Assembly: GCA_028869975.1 (NCBI GenBank)
Contig: JAGWQR010000377.1
Coordinates: forward strand, 1 to 7,923
Origin: Alphaproteobacteria bacterium
GTDB taxonomy: Bacteria; Pseudomonadota; Alphaproteobacteria; Sphingomonadales; Sphingomonadaceae
Direction: 5' to 3'
Length of the DNA: 7,923 nt
How positions within the stretch are numbered: position 1 is the stretch's first letter; each line of letters starts with the position of its first letter. Below the pieces are notes generated by a model that saw only the letters and a program-made list of their open reading frames with translations, was not told the origin of the DNA and ran no database searches. A program made the position numbers and the translations under genes. This document shows, one piece after another, positions 1-6,638 of the stretch.

Positions 1-1
1 A

Positions 2-919
2 GGATTTCGACGCGACGCCCACCCTATGGCTATCATGTGCGGGGTCGTAGGCGCGCTATCGGCTTTTTATCATGATTCTACCAACATTCATGATCCCGTC
101 CAGCGCAAGATTGCATCACATCGGCTCATCGCCAAAATGCCGACGATTGCGTCAGCGGCCTATAAATATTCGGTGGGACAACCTTTTATGTATCCGGATA
201 ACTCGCTGAGCTATTCCGCAAATTTCCTGCGCATGACCTTTGGCGTCCCCGCCGAAGACTATGTGGTTGATCCGGTGATCGAAGCGGCGATGGACAAGAT
301 ATTTATTCTTCACGCTGACCATGAACAGAACGCATCGACCTCAACGGTGCGCCTAGCGGGATCATCCGGTGCCAACCCATTCGCCTGTATTGCGGCCGGG
401 ATTGCGTGCCTTTGGGGACCGGCGCACGGCGGCGCCAACGAGGCCGCGCTCAATATGCTCCGCGAAATCGGCACGGTTGACCGTATTCCGGAATATATTG
501 CGCGCGCCAAGAATAAGGACGACCCCTTCCGCCTGATGGGCTTTGGCCATCGCGTATACAAGAATTACGACCCCCGCGCGAAAGTGATGCAGAAAACCGC
601 CAAAGAAGTGCTCGACAAACTTGGTGTGAATGATCCGGTGTTCGATGTTGCGCGCGAGCTGGAGCATATCGCACTCAACGACCCCTATTTTATCGACAAG
701 AAGCTTTATCCCAATGTCGATTTCTATTCAGGCGTTATTCTGTCTGCGATCGGCTTCCCGACGACAATGTTTACCGTGCTGTTTGCGCTTGCGCGAACGG
801 TAGGCTGGGTCGCGCAGTGGAATGAAATGATTTCCGATCCTGACCAGAAAATCGGACGCCCAAGGCAGCTTTATACTGGCCCGGCAGAGCGCGACTATGT
901 GCCGATTGACAAGCGCTAA
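2..919 (+). CDS. gltA: Citrate synthase, C-terminal part (5' end outside window)
   Basis: Citrate synthase condenses acetyl-CoA with oxaloacetate to give citrate, the entry step of the TCA cycle in the cytoplasm. The reading frame is open to the left window edge and the first visible residues are GFRRDAHPM, so the ATG at 26 is internal. About 305 residues are visible, against roughly 427 for the whole E. coli protein. The three catalytic residues are present: His in WGPAHGGANEA (codon 425-427), His in GFGHRVYKNYDPR (548-550) and Asp in YPNVDFYSG (719-721). The CoA-site stretch HADHEQNASTSTVR is also intact, as is the C-terminal GRPRQLYTG. The sequence follows the hexameric, Gram-negative type of the enzyme closely along its full visible length. 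The TAA stop overlaps the stop of the convergent kinase gene by 4 nt, so its transcript must end inside that gene. The paralogues methylcitrate synthase and archaeal-type synthase are less likely because the match to E. coli GltA is near residue-for-residue. Confidence 0.97.
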   Translation, partial: GFRRDAHPMAIMCGVVGALSAFYHDSTNIHDPVQRKIASHRLIAKMPTIASAAYKYSVGQPFMYPDNSLSYSANFLRMTFGVPAEDYVVDPVIEAAMDKIFILHADHEQNASTSTVRLAGSSGANPFACIAAGIACLWGPAHGGANEAALNMLREIGTVDRIPEYIARAKNKDDPFRLMGFGHRVYKNYDPRAKVMQKTAKEVLDKLGVNDPVFDVARELEHIALNDPYFIDKKLYPNVDFYSGVILSAIGFPTTMFTVLFALARTVGWVAQWNEMISDPDQKIGRPRQLYTGPAERDYVPIDKR

Positions 920-2268
920 TCTGTAACCACAGGCAGGGTGAGGATGAATCGTGCGCCCTGCCCGGGCGCACTCTCCACAGTAACGTCGCCACCCATTGCG
1001 CGCGCGAGTTTTCGGGAAATATACAGGCCGAGGCCCGATCCGCCGAGTTCGGATGGATCGGCCCGGAAAAAGCGTGAAAAGATTTTTTCATGCAGTTCGG
1101 GCGCTATTCCTTTACCCTGATCGGCTATAATGAGTGCTGCTAGTCCGTCGTGGATTTCGCTGCGCACCCAGATTGTTGCGCCATGTGGCGAATAGCGTAT
1201 CGCGTTGCCCAGTATGTTTATCAGAATCTGGAGCAAGCGCTTGAAATCCCCCTGCACGAAAATGTTGTCAGCGACATCGGGCGCTTCAATACTGACTCGA
1301 GCATCAGCAGCACGAACACGCAGCAGACTTGCCGCTCGTCGTGTTGCGTCAGCAAGATCAATCGTTTCACAACCAGCTTTGAAGTGCGGCGAATCGACAA
1401 TATCCGCATCTTGAACATCTTCGATGAGCGCAATCAGGTGTCGGCTTGCCGCCAATATATCATGTGCATATTCCACATATCTTGCATCAAGTGGCCCTTC
1501 GTGCTGGCCAACCAGTGAATCAGCTTCTCCGATAATCAATTCAAGAGATGTACGGAATTGTTGTCCAAGTCTCTGCAGATCAGTGAGTTGCGGCGGCTCG
1601 ATGTTGTCTATATACTCCGGCGCACCCGGGGGCTGCGGCGCTTGATTGGGATGGGCAAGTGTTTGAACTCGCCCTCGCCATCCGCAATATTTTCCCTGTA
1701 CATCGAAACAGGGCATAGCCGCGATCAAGAATTTGTCGGGATGATCGTCGCATGCAGCAACCTGTCCGTCAAATCCGACATGTTTTGCGAGCGCGCTAAA
1801 AATTGGTGCATTTCCTTCTTCATCGTATTCAAACCGGAAAAGATCATCCAGACCTAAACCAAGCGCCTTAGCTGGCGCGGCGCGACCCCATAATTTTGTG
1901 ATTTTAAGACCTGCATCGCATGCAAATCGCCATTCCAAACTGGTGTCAACATCCGAAGCCAACCCGAAAAGACGCGTCATGTGCGGCAATATCGTCCATC
2001 CACCAATCGTTATATCGATATGATCTGCGCCAGGTGTGGCCAGCACATGCAGTTGCACCAGATCAAGCCCTTCTGCCGCAATAATATTTCTTGCAATAGG
2101 AGCATGAAGGGTTTGAGCCATATGCGCCACGACCGCCAATGACGGGACAGCCAGGATTTCTCCAAGTTCCGCTCCTGCGGCGCGTTGCAACGATTGCAAG
2201 CGCGGATCGGCAGCTGTCAGGCGCCCCACTGCATCGAGCCGCCCCCAGACGTTATGGTTTGCGGTCAT
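916..2268 (-). CDS. PAS-like sensor histidine kinase with degenerate H-box (His to Gln)
   Basis: A 450-residue soluble protein of the two-component kinase family; no membrane segment or signal peptide is visible. Residues 1-100 are a family-specific N-terminus. Residues about 112-202 read as a PAS-like fold ending in AAMPCFDVQGKYCGWRGR. A DHp-like helical pair lies at about 230-290 and an HATPase_c domain at about 335-450. The ATP-binding boxes look intact: N box NILGNAIRYS (351-360, Asn355), G1 DQGKGI (383-388), F box IFSRFF (396-401) and G2 GGSGLGL (409-415). The H-box reads LGQQFRTSLELIIG (234-247) where the usual sequence is SHELRTPLNAIIG. The phosphoacceptor His therefore aligns with Gln236 (codon 1561-1563) and the following Pro with Ser241. 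Autophosphorylation on the usual residue would not be possible. An in-frame TGA at 2278-2280, four codons upstream, fixes the ATG as the first usable start; no good ribosome site is visible. No response regulator gene is next to it. Loss of the His is my alignment; function is unknown. Confidence 0.85.
   Translation of the reverse strand: MTANHNVWGRLDAVGRLTAADPRLQSLQRAAGAELGEILAVPSLAVVAHMAQTLHAPIARNIIAAEGLDLVQLHVLATPGADHIDITIGGWTILPHMTRLFGLASDVDTSLEWRFACDAGLKITKLWGRAAPAKALGLGLDDLFRFEYDEEGNAPIFSALAKHVGFDGQVAACDDHPDKFLIAAMPCFDVQGKYCGWRGRVQTLAHPNQAPQPPGAPEYIDNIEPPQLTDLQRLGQQFRTSLELIIGEADSLVGQHEGPLDARYVEYAHDILAASRHLIALIEDVQDADIVDSPHFKAGCETIDLADATRRAASLLRVRAADARVSIEAPDVADNIFVQGDFKRLLQILINILGNAIRYSPHGATIWVRSEIHDGLAALIIADQGKGIAPELHEKIFSRFFRADPSELGGSGLGLYISRKLARAMGGDVTVESAPGQGARFILTLPVVTD
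951..971. terminator. GC-rich hairpin downstream of gltA (possible 3'-end element)
   Basis: A perfect inverted repeat with 8-bp arms GTGCGCCC and GGGCGCAC and a 5-nt loop begins 32 nt after the gltA stop. It lies inside the 3' end of the convergent kinase gene, encoding part of the G2-to-end region. No T-run follows on the plus strand, so it is not a classic intrinsic terminator; it could mark or protect the gltA mRNA end. High-GC coding sequence can also give such repeats by chance. Confidence 0.35.
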
Positions 2269-2315
2269 CAGTCGCGTTCACAGCCGTAAGAGTGGATAAA
2301 TGCAGCCTCATTGTC

Positions 2316-2328
2316 TGGGTTTAGCCCA
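2316..2328. promoter_or_regulatory. Palindrome TGGG-N5-CCCA, copy 1 (possible operator)
   Basis: The sequence TGGGTTTAGCCCA lies 48 nt upstream of the kinase start. It is an inverted repeat with 4-bp arms and shares 10 of 13 positions with the second copy at 2420-2432. Binding of a dimeric regulator is inference; the protein is unknown. Confidence 0.3.
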
Positions 2329-2335
2329 AACAGGG

Positions 2336-2350
2336 TTAAAGATCGTCTAA
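2336..2350. promoter_or_regulatory. CtrA-like box TTAA-N7-CTAA
   Basis: TTAA and CTAA are separated by exactly 7 nt. The CtrA consensus of alphaproteobacteria is TTAA-N7-TTAA, so 7 of 8 defined positions match. The box is 68 nt upstream of the kinase start codon, a position where a regulator could act. With one mismatch in A/T-rich DNA, chance occurrence is possible. Confidence 0.3.
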
Positions 2351-2419
2351 GAATAATGCGAACTGGTCGACATGGTCGTAAAAATGGATAAAGCCATGAT
2401 GACCCGCTTTTTCTACTAT

Positions 2420-2432
2420 TGGGTTATACCCA
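2420..2432. promoter_or_regulatory. Palindrome TGGGT-TAT-ACCCA, copy 2 (possible operator)
   Basis: A perfect inverted repeat with 5-bp arms and a 3-nt centre. It lies 104 bp from the related copy at 2316-2328 and just upstream of the candidate -35 element at 2443. Its last base is shared with the first AGGGGCT repeat. No T-run follows on either strand, so it is not a terminator. Confidence 0.35.
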
Positions 2433-2507
2433 GGGGCTATCCTTACTAAATGTAGGGGCTTTTCGATAATACTAAAAACATGGTAAACGACAGGCATGCA
2501 AGGGGCT
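2432..2507 (+). repeat. Three direct copies of AGGGGCT
   Basis: The heptamer AGGGGCT occurs at 2432-2438, 2454-2460 and 2501-2507. The first is upstream of the candidate -35, the second is in the promoter spacer and the third is just inside the coding region if the ATG at 2496 is used. The third copy is 18 nt before the alternative ATG at 2526, too far to act as its ribosome site. Confidence 0.4.
2443..2470 (+). promoter_or_regulatory. Candidate sigma70-type promoter for the coiled-coil gene
   Basis: A -10 element GATAAT (2465-2470, five of six consensus bases) is preceded after a 16-nt spacer by a weak -35, TTACTA (2443-2448). Transcription would start near 2477 and leave a leader of about 20 nt before the ATG at 2496. 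One AGGGGCT repeat sits in the spacer. Only the -10 is a good match, so this is tentative. Confidence 0.3.
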
Positions 2508-4697
2508 GAGAAAATTATATCTTTGATGAACCACGGGAATGCCAATCCTGATGATCATGGGGCGGTCGGTGCAGAACCCTGCGAATTTTTAGAACTTGCC
2601 GACGTGGACACGGCAAATCCTGACTGGGCCGACGATACAGATTCGCCAAGGGTAAGCCGCGCCTTGCTATGGCGGCGACGGGCGCTTGGGATAAGCGCGA
2701 CCACACTGGCCTTTATTGGTATGGGATGGATCGTGCTTGTGATTATCAGCACCGATGCGCCATTCTATCATTTACCCGATTGGACAGTCCTGATCATTAA
2801 AATTGCGCCGGGATTGTCCGCACCGTTGAGTTTTCTCGCGCTGCTCTGGCTTCTTTTTCACCCACGCGCACATGCTGGGGTCCACCAGACCAGCATCGAT
2901 CAATCTGAATTGCGCATACTGTCGCAAGTTGCTGCCGCAGATATTCAGTCACGATTGACCGAAAACACCGACCTGCTCCGTGGTCAGATCGAACAACTTG
3001 ACATAGCCGGTGAAGCCGCGTTGCAGCGTGTAGCCACGCTTCGCGCAACCCTGAACGAGGAAATTGGTCAGATCAGCGTGCAGACATCACTACTTAAAAA
3101 TGCTGCCGCCGCAGCGCGGTCTGACATGGCCGTGCTGATGTCTCATTTGCCAAAGGCGCATGTTGAAACGCGCAAGATTGTGGTCGCCCTCCAGGATGCA
3201 GGAAGCACCGCGTATGAGCGCACCATTGATTTGGCTGGACAACTTGAAAAGGTCGCGAACCAGAGTCAGGTAGCGCAAACCCTGGCTCAAACGACTGTCG
3301 CCACACTTGCCAGCCATATCAGCGTAATTGATGAACATGCAAACGCCGCACAGCGGCAGATTGAACAAAGCCGCAAAGTACTCGATACTGTTCAGGAAAC
3401 AGGCGGGGCTGCGCTGGATCATCGTCTGGCTACGCTCATGGAACAAATCGACGCGCTCGGACTCGCGCTACGGGCGCAAGATGGAGCGGGAGAGCAACTT
3501 ATTGAGAAACTGCGTGTTGCGCTCGCAGATGTTGAGGAGCGTCTCGCAAGAATTGATACGGATGGCTATGGGCGGCTAGAACTTCTTGGAAGCGCAGTGA
3601 ATGCGCTCAACACCCAAAGCAGTACTTTGTATGACAATCTGCAAAACAATGGGACTCAGACGGATCAACTCATTGGCAAGACAGAAGCACTGCTATTGGC
3701 GCTCGATTCAGCTACACGTGAAATCAGCGAATCTTTGCCTGCCGCATGGGAGCGAGCGACAGTTCAGGCGGACAATGCCAGCATGGTTATCTCCGGGATG
3801 TCTGAATTAAGTGAAACCGTAGAGAAGCGTCTTCATGCAGCACACGCCACAACGCATGATATTTCGGAAAATCTATCTGGTCACGCCAATATGATAGGAG
3901 CAACCGAGGCAAATCTCGCAAAGACTCGTCATGCCGTACAGGCCTTGAATGATGCCGTGGCACTCTGGGAATTGCAGGCCAAATCACTTGGCGAGGAAGC
4001 TCATGGCACCCTTGTTGACACCATGCTGCGCGTCAAGGAAACTGCGGAAATCGCACGCGCACGCGCCAGCGAGGCCATTCAGTCTGTTATTCCAGATGCA
4101 GTCAAGAAGTTAAGCATGGATGCAGGCAATGAACTTTCTGCCGTGACGGAAAAAATCGTTACAGCCCAGATCCAAGAGGTTACCGGAATTGCAGAACAGG
4201 CAGTGGCCGCAACTACTACAGCAACGGAGCAACTCATGAGGCAGTTGCTTACTATCCGCGAGACAAGCGAAATGCTTGAGCAGCAAATGCGTGATGTCGA
4301 TGAAAAACAGGCTTCTGGACTTCAAGATAATCTTTCCCGCAAAGTCGCACTGCTTATAGAATCGCTTAATTCAATCTCCATTGATGTGTGTGGCTTGTTG
4401 GAACAAGATGTATCTGATGACGCCTGGGCAGCCTATCTCAGGGGAGATCGCGGCATTTTTACACGGCGCGCTGTGCGATTGATGACCCAGTCAGAAAGTC
4501 GCGCCATCCTGCGTCATTATGAAAATGATGACAGTTTCAGAGGACATGTAAACCGCTATACCCATGATTTTGAAGCAATGATGCGCCTCGTGCTCCACAC
4601 ACGCGACAGCGGACCGCTCAGCATTACGCTACTGTCATCCGATATGGGTAAACTCTATGTCGCGCTCGCGCAGGCGATTCAGCGTCTGCGAACCTAA
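2496..4697 (+). CDS. Membrane-anchored long coiled-coil protein of unknown function
   Basis: A 733-residue protein I cannot assign to a named family. Residues 1-60 are acidic then basic (RALLWRRRALG), followed by two hydrophobic helices at about 65-86 and 97-121. These would form a hairpin, leaving both ends on one side, probably the cytoplasm because of the preceding basic cluster. Residues 130-640 are rich in Ala, Glu, Gln, Leu and Thr with only three prolines (219, 415, 533), each in an (L/I)P context, as expected for long helical rods with hinges. Residues about 640-733 look like a separate compact domain, including WAAYLRGD, a Tyr/His/Asp-rich stretch and DMGKLYVALAQAIQRL at the end. No nucleotide-binding, HAMP or chemoreceptor hairpin motif is visible. 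An in-frame stop at 2484 limits the start to ATG 2496 or ATG 2526; neither has a clear ribosome site. A structural or scaffold role at the membrane is inference. It is divergent from the kinase gene and ends 6 nt from the convergent DUF1467 gene. Confidence 0.85.
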   Translation: MQGAEKIISLMNHGNANPDDHGAVGAEPCEFLELADVDTANPDWADDTDSPRVSRALLWRRRALGISATTLAFIGMGWIVLVIISTDAPFYHLPDWTVLIIKIAPGLSAPLSFLALLWLLFHPRAHAGVHQTSIDQSELRILSQVAAADIQSRLTENTDLLRGQIEQLDIAGEAALQRVATLRATLNEEIGQISVQTSLLKNAAAAARSDMAVLMSHLPKAHVETRKIVVALQDAGSTAYERTIDLAGQLEKVANQSQVAQTLAQTTVATLASHISVIDEHANAAQRQIEQSRKVLDTVQETGGAALDHRLATLMEQIDALGLALRAQDGAGEQLIEKLRVALADVEERLARIDTDGYGRLELLGSAVNALNTQSSTLYDNLQNNGTQTDQLIGKTEALLLALDSATREISESLPAAWERATVQADNASMVISGMSELSETVEKRLHAAHATTHDISENLSGHANMIGATEANLAKTRHAVQALNDAVALWELQAKSLGEEAHGTLVDTMLRVKETAEIARARASEAIQSVIPDAVKKLSMDAGNELSAVTEKIVTAQIQEVTGIAEQAVAATTTATEQLMRQLLTIRETSEMLEQQMRDVDEKQASGLQDNLSRKVALLIESLNSISIDVCGLLEQDVSDDAWAAYLRGDRGIFTRRAVRLMTQSESRAILRHYENDDSFRGHVNRYTHDFEAMMRLVLHTRDSGPLSITLLSSDMGKLYVALAQAIQRLRT

Positions 4698-4703
4698 GCA
4701 GCT

Positions 4704-4985
4704 TTACTGGGCTGCATTAGCTGGGGGATGGAAAAAACTGATGTCATCGAGAGTAATCCAGTTATAAGTAAAGTTCAGGTAAAATACCGCAAATAATAAT
4801 GTGGCCACTATTGTTGTGCGAAGTGCGATTTTGCGCCCATTGAAATGGGCTGGGGCGCTATCTGCTTGCCCTTTGACTTTCTTTGCTCCAATCTCATCGG
4901 CGGTCTTGACGCCGAATGGCAGCACCAAAAATAATGTAACCGACCAGAAGAGCATGTAAATTGCAAGAGCGGAGGTCCATTTCAT
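4704..4985 (-). CDS. DUF1467 family small membrane protein
   Basis: A 93-residue protein with two predicted membrane helices at about 5-24 and 56-76. The conserved segment between them reads LPFGVKTADEIGAKKVKGQ followed by ADSAP. This pattern (a FLVLPFGV run at the end of helix one, then the GQ-SAP motif, then a basic RK-ALRTT lead into helix two) is typical of DUF1467, a family of unknown function in alphaproteobacteria. I chose ATG 4983-4985 because the protein then begins MKWTSALAIY as in the family; the longer frame to 5039 would lie inside rnj. The ATG overlaps the rnj stop as ATGA, so translation is probably coupled to RNase J. A weak AAGG lies 10 nt upstream. It is the last gene of the minus-strand operon and converges with the coiled-coil gene. 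Confidence 0.88.
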   Translation of the reverse strand: MKWTSALAIYMLFWSVTLFLVLPFGVKTADEIGAKKVKGQADSAPAHFNGRKIALRTTIVATLLFAVFYLNFTYNWITLDDISFFHPPANAAQ

Positions 4986-6631
4986 TGCTTGAAGGCCTTG
5001 ATGATTAGCACGCTTACAATCGGCTTTTTGCCCGTCCATGCATTGGCAACACGACGCACGGCAAGGCGCACCCGTTCCCGTGCCTTGCTTTCATCGCGAT
5101 CGCCGCTGCTAAACGCTTCGTGCGCACCTTCGCAACATTCGGAATAGAAGTCCTGAATATCGTCCACGACTGGCACACCGAGCGCAGCAATCACGGGCTG
5201 CCCGGCAATTTTTCCGCGTGCATCGCAGGCTATTGCGACCTGAATGATTCCAAGAGCAGCCAGCTTGCGCCGCTCATTAATGCAGGCACCATCGGCAGGT
5301 AAAATAGCATCGCCGTCAAGTACAAGTCGCCCGGTATGCTCATGCCCGACAATAGCCGGCCCATGAGGGGCGAGACGCACAACATCGCCGTTCGACTGAA
5401 TCAATGCTTGCGGAATGCCCTGTGCAAGCCCGAAACGCGCCTGTTCGGACATGTGCCGGCGTTCGCCATGCACCGGGATGAGCATCTGCGGGCGGATCCA
5501 CTCATAGAGCGCAGCCAGTTCCGGGCGTCCGGGATGACCCGAGACATGGACATGCGCCTGGCGCTCCGTCACCATGAGCACGCCCTTGCGGGCCAGCGCA
5601 TTTTGCACCTTACCAATCGCAATCTCGTTGCCGGGAATTTCCTTCGACGAGAAAATAACAGTATCACCCGCATCGAGCTTGAGCATATGCGTATCCGCCG
5701 CAATGCGAGCGAGCGCGGCGCGTTCCTCGCCCTGCCCGCCGGTGGCGATCATCATCACCTGCCTGGGCGGCAACCGCATGGCCTCGGTATAATCGATCAG
5801 GCGCGGGAAATCGCGCAAATAGCCTGCTTCCTGCGCAATCGTGATGATTCGATCCAGCGAGCGCCCGGCCACGCAGAGCTGGCGGTGCGCTTTTACGGCA
5901 ACGCGGCCGAGTATCTTGAGCCGCGCCGCATTCGAGGCAAATGTCGTCACCAATACCCGGCCCTGCGCCGCCTTCACAGCCTCCAGCAGGCCATGCGCCA
6001 CGCTGCTTTCGCTACCGGATGCTTTTGGATTGAACACATTGGTCGAATCGCATACCAAAGCGAGTACATCTGTGTCTCCTATGGCGCGCAGCGCATCTTC
6101 CGTCGCGGGTTCACCCAGAATCGGACTTTCATCCAGTTTCCAGTCACCCGTATGGAATACGCGCCCATGCGGCGTGTCGATGATGAGCGCATTGCCTTCC
6201 AGAATCGAATGTGCCATCGGCACATAACAGATGCTGAACGGCCCCAACGCCAGCTCATCACCGCTAGCCACGATACGCAGATCGATTTGATCGGCGATTT
6301 CCTCCTCTTCGAGCTTGGCCTTGATGAGGCCTGCCGTGAATGGCGTTGCATAGAGCGGCACGCCCAAATCCGCCGCCAGATAGGGCAGCGCGCCGATATG
6401 ATCCTCATGTCCATGGGTGAGGACGATGCCGAGCAGGTCATCACGCCTCTCTTCGATGAACGCCAGATCGGGCAGCACAATCTCACAACCGGGATATTGG
6501 CTGCCGCCAAAGGTGATGCCGCAATCGACCATCACCCATTTGCCCCGACAACCATAGAGGTTGACGTTCATGCCAATTTCGTCCGACCCGCCCAGCGCGA
6601 GGAACAGTAATTTATCTTTCGGGGTGGTCAA
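4982..6631 (-). CDS. rnj: Ribonuclease J (metallo-beta-lactamase/beta-CASP nuclease)
   Basis: RNase J is a zinc-dependent 5'-3' exonuclease and endonuclease acting in mRNA decay and rRNA 5'-end maturation. The 549-residue length is normal for the family. The metallo-beta-lactamase signature THGHEDHIGAL places metal ligands at His73, His75, Asp77 and His78. Others follow at His141 (AHSILEGNAL), Asp163 (FHTGDW) and His388 (PVHGE). The beta-CASP region is marked by CDSTNV (194-199), TTFASNAARL (229-238) and VHVSGHP (361-367). Residues from about 440 form the usual C-terminal region. The start codon is TTG (6629-6631): an in-frame TAG lies at 6641-6643, and an AGGA element is spaced 7 nt before the TTG. 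The next Met is residue 21, inside the catalytic fold, so TTG is the only reasonable start. It lies 27 nt after coaX and overlaps the DUF1467 start by 3 nt. Confidence 0.96.
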   Translation of the reverse strand: MTTPKDKLLFLALGGSDEIGMNVNLYGCRGKWVMVDCGITFGGSQYPGCEIVLPDLAFIEERRDDLLGIVLTHGHEDHIGALPYLAADLGVPLYATPFTAGLIKAKLEEEEIADQIDLRIVASGDELALGPFSICYVPMAHSILEGNALIIDTPHGRVFHTGDWKLDESPILGEPATEDALRAIGDTDVLALVCDSTNVFNPKASGSESSVAHGLLEAVKAAQGRVLVTTFASNAARLKILGRVAVKAHRQLCVAGRSLDRIITIAQEAGYLRDFPRLIDYTEAMRLPPRQVMMIATGGQGEERAALARIAADTHMLKLDAGDTVIFSSKEIPGNEIAIGKVQNALARKGVLMVTERQAHVHVSGHPGRPELAALYEWIRPQMLIPVHGERRHMSEQARFGLAQGIPQALIQSNGDVVRLAPHGPAIVGHEHTGRLVLDGDAILPADGACINERRKLAALGIIQVAIACDARGKIAGQPVIAALGVPVVDDIQDFYSECCEGAHEAFSSGDRDESKARERVRLAVRRVANAWTGKKPIVSVLIIKAFKQ

Positions 6632-6638
6632 ATCAAAA

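Larger units (their letters stand above)
2269..2495. promoter_or_regulatory. Divergent intergenic region between kinase and coiled-coil genes
   Basis: These 227 nt separate two divergently transcribed genes and must hold both their promoters. The stretch is visibly richer in A/T than the flanking genes. It contains two related short palindromes, a CtrA-like box, three direct copies of AGGGGCT and one reasonable sigma70-type promoter for the plus strand, each listed separately. I could not assign a convincing minus-strand promoter for the kinase. Confidence 0.6.

Noticed and set aside
1150..1857. Plus-strand open frames antisense to the histidine kinase
   Set aside because: They are shadows of the kinase coding sequence, with no ribosome site and no domain sequence.
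4698..4715. Inverted repeat GCAGC-N8-GCTGC across the convergent junction, considered as a shared terminator
   Set aside because: The arms are only 5 bp and the loop is 8 nt, with no T-run after it in either direction. It is too weak to call.
4835..4850. Perfect inverted repeat GCCCATT-GA-AATGGGC inside the DUF1467 gene, considered as a terminator for the coiled-coil gene
   Set aside because: It lies about 140 nt past that gene's stop, has only a 2-nt centre and has no T-run on either strand. It also encodes ordinary residues of DUF1467, so chance is the simpler explanation.
4986..5039. N-terminal extension of the DUF1467 frame to 5039
   Set aside because: The extra 18 residues lie inside the end of rnj and do not resemble the family. 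The ATG at 4983-4985 gives the normal start and an ATGA overlap.
5336..6610. A 424-codon open frame on the plus strand antisense to rnj
   Set aside because: It lies fully inside the confidently identified RNase J gene. Its translation is rich in Arg, His and Ile without recognisable motifs, as expected from the complement of a high-GC coding sequence.
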